A DNA stretch of 40,179 nucleotides, taken from positions 1-40,179 of the forward strand of contig JBBHKE010002890.1 in the NCBI GenBank assembly GCA_037447655.1, read 5' to 3'. The number at the start of each line of letters is the position of its first letter. Positions within the stretch are counted from its first letter, which is position 1. Below the pieces are notes generated by a model. That model had not been told where the DNA came from and made no database searches. It saw nothing but the letters and a program-made list of their open reading frames with translations. This document shows, piece after piece, positions 18,578 through 28,720 of this stretch. The stretch is from Zygnema cylindricum (lineage: Eukaryota > Streptophyta > Zygnematophyceae > Zygnematales > Zygnemataceae). The position numbers were made by a program, and so were the translations under genes.

Positions 18578-19386
18578 AAGCATGCTGGATTGTAGATTCA
18601 GGTGCCTCCATGCACATGTGTAAGGATAAACACCTGTAATCTATGATAAGAAAGATTCCCACCGTAGAGATAGCTTACGCGGATGGGAGGATAGTCACTA
18701 CTACTCTTGTAGGATTTGTAGATAGGAAAGTATTAGTAGAAAGAAAGACATCGATAGTTACATTCTGCGATGTATTGTTTATTCCTGAGCTGAACAAAAA
18801 CCTCATCTCTACCTCTGTATTAGATGATAAGGGTTTTGATACTAGCACTAGGAAATGAGTCTTTACTGCTTGTTTTGAGGAGGAAGTTTATTTCACTGCT
18901 GAAAAAGGAAGCCAATGGAAGTTTAGGCTGACTTTAAGCAATGAAAAAAAGAAACTTTATTATGCTGGTGTTCATGATATAATGTTGTGGCATAAGAGGC
19001 TTGGGCATGTGAATCTAGATAAGTTAAGAGAGATGAAAAAGATGGGAGTGGTGGAAGGGATTCAGTTCGGTGAGAGTGAGAATCTAAGTGATTGTAGTGG
19101 ATGTGCTCAAGGTAAAGCACACAGATAACCCTTTCCCAAAACAGCCACCTATAAGGGAGAAAAAAATCTAGATTTAGTACACACAGATATTTGGGGACTG
19201 GCCAGAGTACCCTCACCGGGGGGGAATAGATTTATGATGACTATCACTGATGATTGGTCTCGGTATTCCAGGGTGTATTTTTTGAAAAATAAGTTAAAAG
19301 CTCAGGATTGTTTTAGACAATATAAATCATGGAGCGAAAAACTCCGTGAAACTCCAATCAAGAGAGTAAAGAGTGAAAATGGTGGA
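18578..19386 (+). pseudogene. B3 protease and integrase, first part
   Basis: Protease motif VDSGASMHMC at about 18592-18621. Integrase zinc ligands are in LWHKRLGHVN and CSGCAQGK (18985-19117), first catalytic D in VHTDIWG. The second catalytic site reads SENGG where B1 has SDNGG, a D to E change. Stops at 18637-18639, 18856-18858 and in AHR-stop-PFPK. It is cut at 19386 by a solo LTR and continues for 69 bases at 20730-20798 (ACTTCTAACCAGTTTGAGG), after which family-B sequence ends. Confidence 0.82.
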
Positions 19387-20729
19387 TGTCGTGCATGAGA
19401 AGCAAGCAAACAAACATGCATCAAAACCAGCAAAGTCATGCTCACAAACATACACAACAACGTAAATAAATATGAAAAGTCAAAATAATATATACACCAT
19501 GAGAAGGAACAAAGGTGAAAATGACCCAAGAAAGAAAGGAAAGAATACTCCCCTATAGTGAAGTGAACCCAATAATTATGCTAAGCCAGGAGGTAGCCAC
19601 TAGGCTCTCTGGTCTTTATCACATTCCCTACAAGAGTTATCTCGTTACGACAGCAAAGCAAGAAATATTCCAACTGGAACAAGGGAAAATCCAATTCTGA
19701 TCAAAAATATACTCCTTCCAAGCCAACCAAAATACAAACAAGACACAAACACACAACCAAACCGTCAAGCTGCCCGAGGAAGGCACAACAAGGTACAGAT
19801 GTGCTCCCCCACGATCTCCAATTCCACACTTCCACCAAAAGACCAAGTTTGGAGGGAAACCTTCCAGACGTGGCCTTAGGCCGTGTGGATTAAAAACGTG
19901 GGCAGAAATAAAAGGGGAAATATTCTTAACCTATCTAGCCTCTACAGCTAGCTAGCAAGGAGAAGAAAGACACGTGGGCAATCGGTGAGAGAGAGAGCAA
20001 GAGAAAAGCTCCGCTGCAAAGAGAAAATTCTTGTCCAAAAGCTAAATTCTCTAAGTCTGAGAATTAGGCTAAGTAAGAGCTACGCTAGGCCTAAGCAAAA
20101 TTAGCCTACGTCTAATCTACTTCACATGCATGAAACTACTTTAGATATGGCCAATAGGCGGCCAACATCGTCTGCCGTACGCTTGACAAAATCCACCGTC
20201 CAAGGGTAAAAACCCTCCCTAACTACAGGTATGCGCGAACCTACATGGGTTCGCGACTTAAATAAATATATGTATCGAAGCGTCGCCCAGAAATCGCGAT
20301 GCGCCTCCAAACGATACTCCGCGTACATACTTCGAAATCGCGTGCATACGCACGAATCGAGGCATATCGCACGAAATACTCGAAATCGCGTCACGTCGCC
20401 CAATCGATGTTTCGCATCCAACTTTGAAAATCATGTACCTACGCACGAAATAAAACATATCGCACGAAATTAGTACTTTTCAACGAAAAACTGAAAATAT
20501 GAATCCGAATTAAATTGCACGTGCGAACGAAAATGATGCGCGCGTGCCAAAATCGTGAGTGCATGCGTAAAACCGCGCGCGCGTGCCTTAAACTGCGCGT
20601 GCATACAAAATACCGCGCGTGCGTGCATAACACCGCGCGTGCGTGAGAAATACTGCGCGTGCGTGCAGAATACCGCGCGTGCGTGCATGATAACGTGCGC
20701 GTGAGCAGCCGACATGATGCGGCATGACA
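19387..20729. mobile_element. solo LTR of unrecognised family in B3 integrase
   Basis: 1343 bp inserted in B3. Ends TGTCGTGCATG… and …GGCATGACA are short inverted repeats with TG/CA termini. The four bases TGGA flank it on both sides (19383-19386, 20730-20733), and the integrase sequence of B2 shows the uninterrupted site. It has no long coding frame. A possible TATA (ATAAATATATG, about 20262-20273) lies beside a hairpin (CGCGAACC-TACAT-GGGTTCGCG). The 3' third is a GC-rich minisatellite. It shares no sequence with the A or B LTRs. Confidence 0.7.
20510..20700 (+). repeat. minisatellite, core CGCGCGTGCGTGCATA
   Basis: About eight imperfect units of 20-24 bp built on CCGCGCGTGCGTGC followed by an A-rich spacer. 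Long alternating purine-pyrimidine runs (CGCGCGTGCGTGC) could adopt Z-DNA. A related, more diverged series (GAAATCGCG, GCACGAAAT) stands upstream at 20280-20475. Confidence 0.75.
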
Positions 20730-20798
20730 TGGAGAGTATACTTCTAACCAGTTTGAGGATTTTATGAGGGAAGATGGAGTCCAACACCAAGAGACAGT

Positions 20799-21279
20799 CA
20801 GCGGACGAACTTTGACCGCGTACTATTTCATTTTTAGCAGCTATATGATTTGTGTAAATAAAGGTATATTTAACTGTGGGATTTTGTTGATGAAGGGTAG
20901 TGTACCGATTGACCACGTTAGTTGTAGTACGGCGTGATCAGTTGTAGGCTCACTTGTATATATAGGACTTGGGTTATTTTAGGAAAGTAAGGGATTTATT
21001 TGTATGTAAAACTGTAGAGCAGTTTTTGAGTGTTTTGAATTAGATCATTGTGATCTTTTGGCAGAACCTTGTGAAATTTTGCATGTGGCTTTTTTGGTGT
21101 ATATTCTATATTGTGGCAAATATGCAGACCCAGGGTGTGGCTGGTTTGTTTAGGGCTTCATTGTGAAATTGGTCTTTTGTGGGATTCCAAGAGAGTTTCC
21201 TCTTTGTATAATTGATTGTCATGGCAACTGCCGGTGATTCTTCATCTTCTTCAGTGGCACCAGTTGTCTTAAATCAACA
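20799..21279 (+). repeat. diverged LTR of a third copia-like family
   Basis: The end (…TTAAATCAACA at 21279) and preceding codons (ATG at 21221, then ATAGDSSSSSVAPVVLN) match the layout of element A's LTR end, where gag also begins inside the LTR. A TATA (GTATATATAGG) is at about 20956. The start is not defined, because the junction with B3 near 20798 is a deletion scar; TGTTGATGAAGG near 20885 is one candidate. Directly after it the gypsy RT catalytic motif begins. Confidence 0.5.
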
Positions 21280-22102
21280 TTTATAGATGATATTTAATTT
21301 ACAGCAAATCTAAAGAACAACAAGTAATTCATCTAAGGAAAGTGTTGGAAAGGTTAAAGGAAAGAAAGCTATATGGAAAATTGTCAAATTCCAGCTTTCC
21401 TAAAAGTGAACAATTATTTTTGGGACATATAGTTAGTGGGCAAGGTGTTAAAACAGATCCATCCAAAATTACTCCAATACAAAATTGGAAGCAACCCACT
21501 AAAATCACAGAAGTTTGATCATTTTTGGGATTGGCCACTTATTACAGGAAATTTATCAGGAACTTCAGTATGATCGCCGCACCATTGACAGATTTACTTC
21601 GGGAGAAAGAGACGTTTGTGTGGGGAGCCGATGAAGAAAGAGCTTTCGAGGAACTTAAAGGGAAATTGACCTTTGACCCTACACTGGTGTATCCTGATCT
21701 TGCTGGGAATTTGAAATTCTGATCACTACTGATGCATCTTATAAAGGTCTAGGTGCAATCATAAGTCAAAAAGTCGGCAAACATTTTCATCCTATTGCTT
21801 TTGAGTCCATGAAATTCAATGATGCAGAAAAGAACTATCCAGCACAGGAAAAGGAATTACTTGCAATTGTTCATGCATTGGTGAATTGGCGTTGTTATTT
21901 GCATAATAAACAATTTACAGTTCACTGTGATAATAAGACACTCTCCTATCTACAAAGATTGAGTGATGCACAGATTATGACAGGCAGACAGTTTAGGTGG
22001 ATGCAGAAAGTAACATATTTGGAATTTAATGTCAAACATATTCCTGGAAAGATAAATGTAGTCACAGATCCTTTAAGTAGATGTTTTGAAATAAGTGTGA
22101 TG
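21280..22102 (+). pseudogene. gypsy RT (C-terminal part) and RNase H
   Basis: Opens exactly at the RT catalytic box FIDDI (21280), then a one-base frameshift before LIYS. HLRKVLERLKE, FLGHIVSGQGVKTDP and FLGLATYYRKFIRNFS are typical of Ty3/gypsy RT. RNase H follows with D in TTDASYKGLGA, E in EKELLAIVHAL and D in VHCDNKTLSYL, then HIPGKINVVTDPLSRC. Stops replace codons at EV-stop-SFLG (a CGA or similar arginine codon to TGA) and in LKF-stop-ITTD. B2 interrupts the frame at 22102; it resumes at 33020. Confidence 0.9.
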
Positions 22103-22306
22103 TGTAGAAATTAAAGGCTATTTTAGTATTTTCTAGGTTTTGTAAAATGCAGAAAAGAAGCAGAGGTAGTCTGCCTCTAACTCCCCTCTCTAGCTCCCAC
22201 ATTTATTGCAGTTATTGAAAGTTGGAGCGGGAGATAGAGCCATGGCCGCCTATGCTATCCAGACGGGGACACACATTAGATTGGTAGATAATCCAATATA
22301 GTAATT

Positions 22307-22376
22307 GACTGACCAAGGATTTGAATCTGGAACCTACGGCCTGTTAGAGCCGCCGGTAGCCGGTGCCAATAAGTCC
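22307..22376 (-). other. tRNA-derived module in B2 5' LTR (antisense)
   Basis: On the minus strand a tRNA-like string runs GGACTTATTGGC… to …GGTCAGTC, with B-box-like GATTCAAATCC at 22317-22327 and partial acceptor pairing GACT/AGTC. The fold is degenerate. Confidence 0.55.
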
Positions 22377-22480
22377 AAGATCTATATTGTACGATATAAG
22401 GTTTGATAATTAGATAAATACTCACACGTAGGCTATTTAATTTAACGAGATATTTGGACATAGATACAGTTTGTGTTGTA

Positions 22481-22525
22481 TGAAACTCTGAGACCTCCAT
22501 AAGTCCTCAGAGTAGACAGCTTCCC
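22481..22525 (-). repeat. B1 3' LTR remnant
   Basis: On the minus strand the sequence is GGAAGCTGTCTACTCTGAGG… to …CAGAGTTTCA, identical in layout to the B1 5' LTR end. Confidence 0.85.
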
Positions 22526-23479
22526 TATCTTTTTATCTGACAACATACTTCTAGCACTATCACTTAGTGTTCTATTTAACCTTTCAGCTACCCCATTCTG
22601 TTCAGGATTTTTTGGAACTGTCTTTTGGTGTTGAACCCTATCTTCCCTCAGAAAATCCTCAAACTGATTAGAAGTATACTCTCCACCATTGTCACTCCTT
22701 ACTCTCTTGATTGGAGTTTCATGGAGTTTTTCGCTCCATGCTTTATATTGTCTAAAACAATCCTCAACTTCAGACTTGTTTTTCAAAAAATATACCCGGG
22801 AATACCGAGACCAATCATCAGTTATAGTCATCATAAATCTCTTCCCCCTCGGTGAGGGCACTTTAGCCGGTCCCCAAATATCTGTGTGTACTAGATCTAG
22901 ATTTTTTTCTCCCTTATAGGTGGTTGACTTAGGAAAGGGTAATCTGTTTGCTTTACCTTGAGCACATCCACTACAATCACTTATATCATCACTCTCACTG
23001 AACTCAATCCCTTCCACCACTCCCATCTTTTTCATCTCTCTTAACTTATCTAGATTCACATGCCCAAGCCTCTTATGCCACATCATAATATCATGAACAC
23101 CAGCATAATAAAGTTTCTTCTTTTCATTACTTAAGATCAGCCTAAACATCCCATGGCTACCTTTCTCAGCAATGAAATAGACATCATCCTCAAAACTAGC
23201 AGTAAAGACTCCTTCCCTAGTGTTAGTAAAAAAACCCTTATCATCTAATACTGATGTAGAGATAAGATTTTTGTTCAGCTCCGGAATAAACAATACATCG
23301 GAGAATGTTAATATGGATGTCTTTCCTTCTACTAACACTTTTAGATCTACCGATCCTACAAGAGTAGTGGTGACTATCCTCCCATCCCCGTACTCTATCT
23401 CTACGGTGGGAATCTTTCTTATCTTAGTGAACAGGTGTCTATCCTTACACATGTGCATGGAGGCACCTGAATCTACAAT
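22526..23479 (-). pseudogene. B1 protease and integrase
   Basis: Protease motif VDSGASMHMC near 23474-23445, directly after a TAG that replaces the tryptophan present in B2 (GEAGW). Integrase has the zinc ligands (MWHKRLGHVN, CSGCAQGK), then D in VHTDIWGPAK, D in RVRSDNGGEY and E in NPEQNGVAERLNRT, with all three catalytic acids kept. The frame is open for 338 codons but its end is foreign: after SDKKIGK it runs into 3' LTR sequence. Confidence 0.88.
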
Positions 23480-24631
23480 CTAGCCTGCTTCACCTTTCAA
23501 TCCACCGTAAGCACATTTCTGCCTTCGTGGAATTTCGACCTCATTTTTCGCCTCCAACTCCTCATCCAAAAGGAGCTCATCGTCCTCGTCCTCGGATTCA
23601 GCCTCAAGTACCTGTGTGACAAGGGCCTTTTTCTTTCCTCTCGGGGTACCACCGGTCTGCCCCTCCTTTAACCGAAGCTCGTTTAGCTTAGTGCACTCTA
23701 CCATATAGTGCCCCGGTTTCTTACAAAAGTGACATAGTCCTTTGGGAGCCCTTGGTTCGAACTCATCGGCCTGTTTTTTCTGCTCCCTACCCCCATAGTT
23801 TCCGACCGGTTTTCGGGAATCCCTGTTCCTCCAATCAGTCGCTGTTGCCAAGGCTTGGCCACTCTTTCCTCCCCTTCGGATCTCAATTGTATTCTCTTGA
23901 ACGAGAATCATCCCTACCACTGAGTTCCATATCCACCTTGAGTCAGGCAAGTCCTGCACACGGTAAACTATGTTCACGAACTCATCAGGTAACTTCATCA
24001 CTTAACAGTTAACCTTTTCTTTTTCACTAAAATCTTTTCCCGCACTCTGTAGCTCCATGAAGAGTGTAGCAAGCTCATTGCAAAAATCCAACATATTTCC
24101 CCTTTTGTATACATACTCTTTAACTTTCTGATCAGCCAACTGTTGTTGCTGAATCGTACCACTTCGGTACATCTCTATGAGAGCCATCCAAAGATCGGAT
24201 GCTCTTTCTACCTGCAAATGAGGACATGGAAGTCCTTGAGTGAGATGGCGTAGGATGAAGTGCTTTGCCGCCATATTGTTGAAGTCCCAGGTTTCAGTAT
24301 CATTCTCCTCATTCCTCGGAATAGGTGACATGAATGTCGAACCAGTTGCTATTGGTGTGGTCGTCTCCTTCTCCTTTCCTTTGTCCACCACCTCTCCTTC
24401 TTTTGTTTCCTCCGTTGAAGGTGGGTCCTCTTTCCTGGTGAATCTGGTTCCTCCAAACCCTGGAGGAATTCCAAGACTTGATGGACGCCCCAACCGTCCA
24501 CTCACTATCCCCCAAAACCTTTTTTCGCATAGAGCTCTTATCATCATACTTTCCCAGTATATGAAGCCATTTCCATTAAAGATTGGTACCCTAGTGTGTG
24601 GGCCCATAACCTGAAACTCTGAGACCTCCAT
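23480..24631 (-). pseudogene. B1 gag, starting inside the LTR
   Basis: ATG at 24631 is 20 bases inside the 5' LTR; MEVSEFQVMGP spans the LTR end and PBS. It has a charged, low-complexity middle (EETKEGEVVDKGKEKE), then a helical capsid-like part (MAAKHFILRHLTQG, IEMYRSGTIQQQQLADQ, DFCNELATLFMELQS). TAA at 24002-24004 stands where B3 has a leucine codon. The second half holds the zinc knuckle CHFCKKPGHYMVEC (about 23735-23694) and an acidic tail. One stop inside and one (TAG) at the protease junction. Confidence 0.85.
24600..24611 (-). other. B1 PBS, tRNA-Met anticodon-arm type
   Basis: On the minus strand GGTTATGGGCCC, followed by ACAC, directly after LTR end TTTCA. The best-preserved of the four copia PBS copies. 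Confidence 0.8.
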
Positions 24632-24945
24632 AAGTCCTCAAAGTAGACAGCTTCCAAGAAGCCTCTAGGATAATCCTGACCCCTTTGTGTTCCAGCAAAA
24701 ATAACTGCCACCCTGGCAGACAAAAACCCTGACCACCTCCACCCGTGTAAAGGGAAGACTCCCTTGAGTCGGTAGCAAAAAGAATCTCTGAATTTTCTCC
24801 CCTGAGCAGTAAGTTATGGAGGGTCAAAGTTGACCTTTTGTACAGAAGCTCTTTGGGAGAGGGGGTCCTATCTTCTAATTTTTCTAAGTCCTATCTCTCT
24901 CACAGACTCTATCTACTGATGTACGGAACCAATCAGAATTGAGTT

Positions 24946-24986
24946 CCGTACGCAAAAGTACAGCTGCCGGTGTACTTTATGTACGG
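24946..24986. promoter_or_regulatory. U3 imperfect palindrome (B1 copy)
   Basis: Arms CCGTACGCAAAAGTAC and GTACTTTATGTACGG around AGCTGCCGGT; the clearest match between arms together with the second B5 copy. Confidence 0.55.
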
Positions 24987-25378
24987 ACATTGTACGACAT
25001 GGCAAAATGTCGACACATGTCAAATCCGGATTCGGTGCCATAATCTCCGGAGATTCCACAATCCAACGGAATTTCGCCACGCGTCATCCGATGTGGCGAT
25101 GGCCACAAACCGCCGAAATCTTCCTCCGCGATCTCGGCGCTAATCCCGGCCGTCCGATTAAATTCGGCTTTAATCGTAGCCGTAATAAATACATGCGCGG
25201 TATTTGTTTCATTTACGAAACAAATGCGCGGTACTGATTTTTGTCCGTACCGTAAGTCGTACATTATATATTACTGGATCTATGTATCCCGTAATTCATT
25301 TCAGTTAAATGGTTTATCGCACGTATACATATTTAAATAAATATCAAACTATATGCTACGTAACACCACCACTAGACT

Positions 25379-25452
25379 TAACGGCTAAGTCTACCGGCTA
25401 TATCCTATCTGCCGTCCGGAAGGTACAAGGATCAAATCCTGCCGCCGGCACA
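25379..25452 (+). other. tRNA-derived module in B1 LTR (antisense to element)
   Basis: TAACGGCTAAGTC… with B-box-like GGATCAAATCC at 25429-25439 on the plus strand, opposite to B1. It is preceded by no complete acceptor stem; arms around the B box (CAAGG/CCTGC) pair weakly. Confidence 0.5.
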
Positions 25453-25937
25453 TACCTTTTAATTAAAAAAATAAACCCTAATATAAAATTCCCGTAAACC
25501 TCAGGATAGCCAAGGTAGCCATGGCTCTAGCTTCCTCTCCAATTTCTCAGTGACTGCGACAAGTTTGAGAGTTGGAGAGAGAAGTTAGAGATAGACTGCC
25601 TCGACTTCTATATTTCTTTTCAGACCTAGAAAATACTAATAAAACCATTAGTTTCTACATTGTACGGCGTACTGAACATCCGAAACGGATACCGCGCACT
25701 TTGTTTCGAAGGCGAAAAAAATATCGCGCAAGTATTTATGACGACTACGATTGAAATCCGGTTTAATCGGACGCTCGCGAAGCATGTCGAGATCGCGGAA
25801 TAGGTTTTTCGGCGGTTTACGGTCAACGTCACATCGATTGACACGTGGCATAACCATATTGGAATACAGCATCTTCGAGGATTACAGGAACGAATCCAAA
25901 AATGACATGTGCGACATGTTGGCCATGTCGTACAATG

Positions 25938-25978
25938 GTCGTACAGAAAAGTTCACCGGCACCTGTACCTTTATGTAC
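25938..25978. promoter_or_regulatory. U3 imperfect palindrome (B2 5' LTR)
   Basis: Arms GTCGTACAGAAAAG and CCTTTATGTAC around TTCACCGGCACCTGTA. Confidence 0.45.
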
Positions 25979-26315
25979 AATACAGTATTATAATTGGAGT
26001 CGTACTTCAACAGATAGAGTTTTAGAGAGAGATAGGACTTAGAAAAATTTGATAGATTGGACCCTCTCTCCCAAGGAGCTTCTGTACAAAAGGTCAACTT
26101 TGACCCTCCATAACTTACTGCTCAGGGGAGCAAATTCAGAGATTATTTTTGCTATAGACTCAAGGGAGTCTTCCCTTCACAAGGGTGAAGGTGGTCTAAG
26201 TTTTTGTCTGACAGGGTGTCAATGATATTTGGTGAAACACAAAGGGGTCAGGGTTATCTTAGAGGCTTCGTGTGAGCTACCTACTCTGAGGACCCATAGA
26301 GGTCTCAGAGTTACA

Positions 26316-26327
26316 AGTTATGGGCCC
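26316..26327 (+). other. B2 PBS, anticodon-arm type
   Basis: AGTTATGGGCCC directly after LTR end TTACA; first base changed from G. Confidence 0.72.
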
Positions 26328-27430
26328 ACCCTCTAGGGTGCCCATCTTCAATGGATTTGGCTTCATATACTGGGAAAGTATGATGATAGGAGCTTTATGT
26401 GAGTAACAGTTTTGAGGAATAGTGAGTGGACGAGTGAGGCATCCATCAAGTCTTGGGATCCCTCCAGGGTTTACAAGAGGGAGATTCACTGGAGATGCAG
26501 ATCCATCTTCAATGGAGGAGACAAAAGAAGGGGAGGTGGTGGACAAAGGAAAGAAGATGGAGACGACCACACCAATAGCAACCGGTTCGGCATTCATGTC
26601 ACCTATTCTGAGGAAGGAGGAGAATGATATCGATACCTAGGACAACAACAGTATAGCGGCTAAGCACTTCATCCTGCGCCATCTTGCTCAAGGGCTTGTA
26701 TCTCCTAATTTGCAGGTCGGGAGGGCATCGGATCTTTGGGTGGCTCTTATAGAGATGTACCGAAGTGGTACGATTCAACAACAACAGTTGTTTGATCAGA
26801 AAAATTAAAGAGTATGCATACAAAGGGGGGAAGATGTTGGATTTTTGCAATGAGCTTGCTACACTTTTCATGGAACTAAAGAGTGCTGGAAAAGTGTTTA
26901 GTGAAAAGGAAAAGGTTAATTGTTTACTGATGAAGTTAACCGATGAGTTGTAGAACATAGTCAACCGTGTGCAGGACTTGGTGGACTCAAGGTGGATTTG
27001 GAATTCAGTGGTAGGGATGATTCTCGTACGCGAGAATACGATTGAGATCCAAAGGGGAGGAAAGAGTGGGCAAGCCTTGGCAGTTGGGACCCATTTGAGG
27101 AACAATGATTCAAGGAAATAGGTCGCAAATTATCGAGGGGAGGGGCAGAAAAATCAGACCGAGGAGCTCGAACCAACGACTCCTAAGGGTTTGTGCCATT
27201 TTTGTAAGAAACCAGTGCACTATATGGCTTAGTGCACTAAGTTAACCGAGCCGCGGATAAAGGAGGGGCACACCGGTGGACCCCTGAGGGGAAAAAAAAA
27301 AGTTCTTGTGACACAGGTACATGAGGCGCAATCCGAGGACGAGGACGATGAACCCCTATTGGATGAGGAGTTGGAAGCGAAGAACGAGGTCGAAATTCCA
27401 CGAAAGCAGAAATGTGCTTTCGGTGGATTG
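26328..27430 (+). pseudogene. B2 gag (broken)
   Basis: Same protein as in B1 and B3, but with no ATG at the usual place and with stops after ALCE, in QF-stop-GIV, at IDT-stop-DNN and in TDEL-stop-NIV. A frameshift lies near 26810. The zinc knuckle is CHFCKKPVHYMA-stop-C, so the fourth knuckle region is also broken (27199-27235). The acidic tail QSEDEDDEPLLDEE is open at 27308 onward. Confidence 0.82.
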
Positions 27431-28720
27431 AAAGGTGAAGCGGGCTGGATTGTAGACTCAGGTGCATCCATGCACATGTGTAAAGATAAACACATTTTCA
27501 CTAAAATAAGAAAGATTCCCACTGTACAGATAGAGTACGGGGATGGGAGGATAGTCACTACTACTCTTCTAAGATCGTTAGATCTAAAAATGTTAGTAGA
27601 AGGAAAGACATCCATAGTTACATTATCCGATGTATTGTTTATTCCTGAGCTGAACAAAAACCTTATCTCTACGTTTGTGTTAGATGATAAGGGTTTTGAT
27701 ATTAACACTAGGAAAGGAGTCTTAACTGCTAGTTTTGAAGAGGAAGTTTATTTCACTGTTGAAAAAGGTAGCCAACGGATGTTTAGGCTGATTTTAAGCA
27801 ATGAAAAGAATAAACTTTATTATGCTGGTGTTCTTTATATAATGTTGTGGCATAAGAGGCTTGGGCATGTGAATCTAGATAAGTTAAGAGAGATGAAAAA
27901 GATGGGAGTAGTGGAAGGGATTCAGTTCGGTGAGAGTAGGAATCTAAATGATTGTAGTGGATGTGCTCAACGTAAAGCACACAGGTTACCCTTCCCAAAA
28001 ATTGCCACCTATAAGGGAAAAAAGATTCTAGATTTAGTACTCAGAGATATTTGGGGGCCAGCCTGAGTGCCATCATCCCGAGGGAAGAGATTTATGATGA
28101 CTATCATCGATGATTAGTCTCGGTATTCCAGGGTGTAGTTTTTGAAAAATAAGTCAGAGGCTCAGGAATGTTTTAAACAATATAAAGCATGGAGTGAAAA
28201 ACTCCATGAAACCTCAATCAAGAGAGTAAGCATTGACAATGGTGAAGAGTATACCTCTAACCAGTTTGAGGATTTTCTAAGAGAAGATGGAGTGCAACAC
28301 CAAAAGACAGTTCTTGATAATCCTGAGCAGAATGGTGTAGCTGAAAGATTAAATAGAACACTGAGTGATTGTGCTACGAGTATGCTGTGAGATAAGAAGA
28401 TAGGAAAGAAGTTTTGGGCCGAAGCAATGAACGATGCAAATTATCTCAAGAATAGAGTTTTTAATTCAACAGTAAAACGCCAAACACCCTATGAGGGATG
28501 GACAGGCCGTAAACCACATATTTCACACTTAAAGGTTTTCGGTAGTCAAGTGTTCAGTTTATACACAGATCAGTCAAACTGGAAGTTACACCCAAAAGGA
28601 AAACCAGGATATCTACTAGGATATGATGAAGATGTAAAAGGATATAGAGTCTATGATCTCAAAAGAGAGGATATTATCCTAGTGAAGCATGTAGTGGTTA
28701 TGGATAAGGAAAATCAATAG
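27431..28720 (+). pseudogene. B2 protease and integrase
   Basis: Protease VDSGASMHMC at 27452-27481. Zinc ligands in LWHKRLGHVN and CSGCAQRK. The first catalytic D is kept (LRDIWGP). The second motif reads SIDNGEEY. E is kept in PEQNGVAERLN. Stops: GPA-stop-VPS, DD-stop-SRYS (tryptophan to TAG), RV-stop-FLKN and SML-stop-DKK. The C-terminal part (NDANYLKNRVFN, SHLKVFGSQVF, GYLLGYDED) is open from 28427 to 28720. This region shows what B1 and B3 have lost downstream. Confidence 0.85.

Larger units (their letters stand above)
10470..20798 (+). mobile_element. copia element B3, truncated host of element A
   Basis: Family-B copia element. 5' LTR parts lie at 10470-10881 and 17360-17455, PBS at 17456-17467, gag from 17436, then protease and integrase to 19386 and, past an inserted solo LTR, 20730-20798. 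The element stops inside integrase; RT, RNase H and the 3' LTR are absent. Its 5' LTR lacks about 500 bases found in B2, including the tRNA-derived module. Multiple stops and frameshifts make it the most degraded of the three family-B copies. Confidence 0.8.
22481..25659 (-). mobile_element. copia element B1, reversed, internally deleted
   Basis: Reads right to left: 5' LTR 25659-24612, PBS 24611-24600, gag 24631-23480, protease-integrase 23479-22526, then only the last 45 bases of the 3' LTR (22525-22481). Perfect target duplicates TTGTA at 22476-22480 and 25660-25664 show the outer ends are original, so RT, RNase H and most of the 3' LTR were lost after insertion. The junction lies at a shared GGAAG between integrase and LTR sequence. 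Only two in-frame stops break the remaining polyprotein, the fewest of any copy. Confidence 0.9.
24612..25659 (-). repeat. B1 5' LTR
   Basis: 1048 bp; on the minus strand it starts TGTAGAAACTAATGG and ends GTCTCAGAGTTTCA. It includes the tRNA-derived module (25379-25452), the U3 palindrome (24946-24986) and the conserved block CTTCTGTACAAAAGG with TTGACCCTCCATAACTTA. Confidence 0.9.
22103..26315 (+). repeat. B2 5' LTR, interrupted by B1
   Basis: Starts TGTAGAAATTAAAGGC, ends CTCAGAGTTACA. The codon equivalent to B1's gag ATG is ATA here, and also in the 3' LTR, so the start was already lost in the parent copy. Left part 22103-22480, right part 25665-26315. Confidence 0.88.

Noticed and set aside
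20231-20916. Plus- and minus-strand arginine/histidine-rich frames
   Set aside because: They follow the minisatellite and its GCACGAAAT-type relatives inside the solo LTR.
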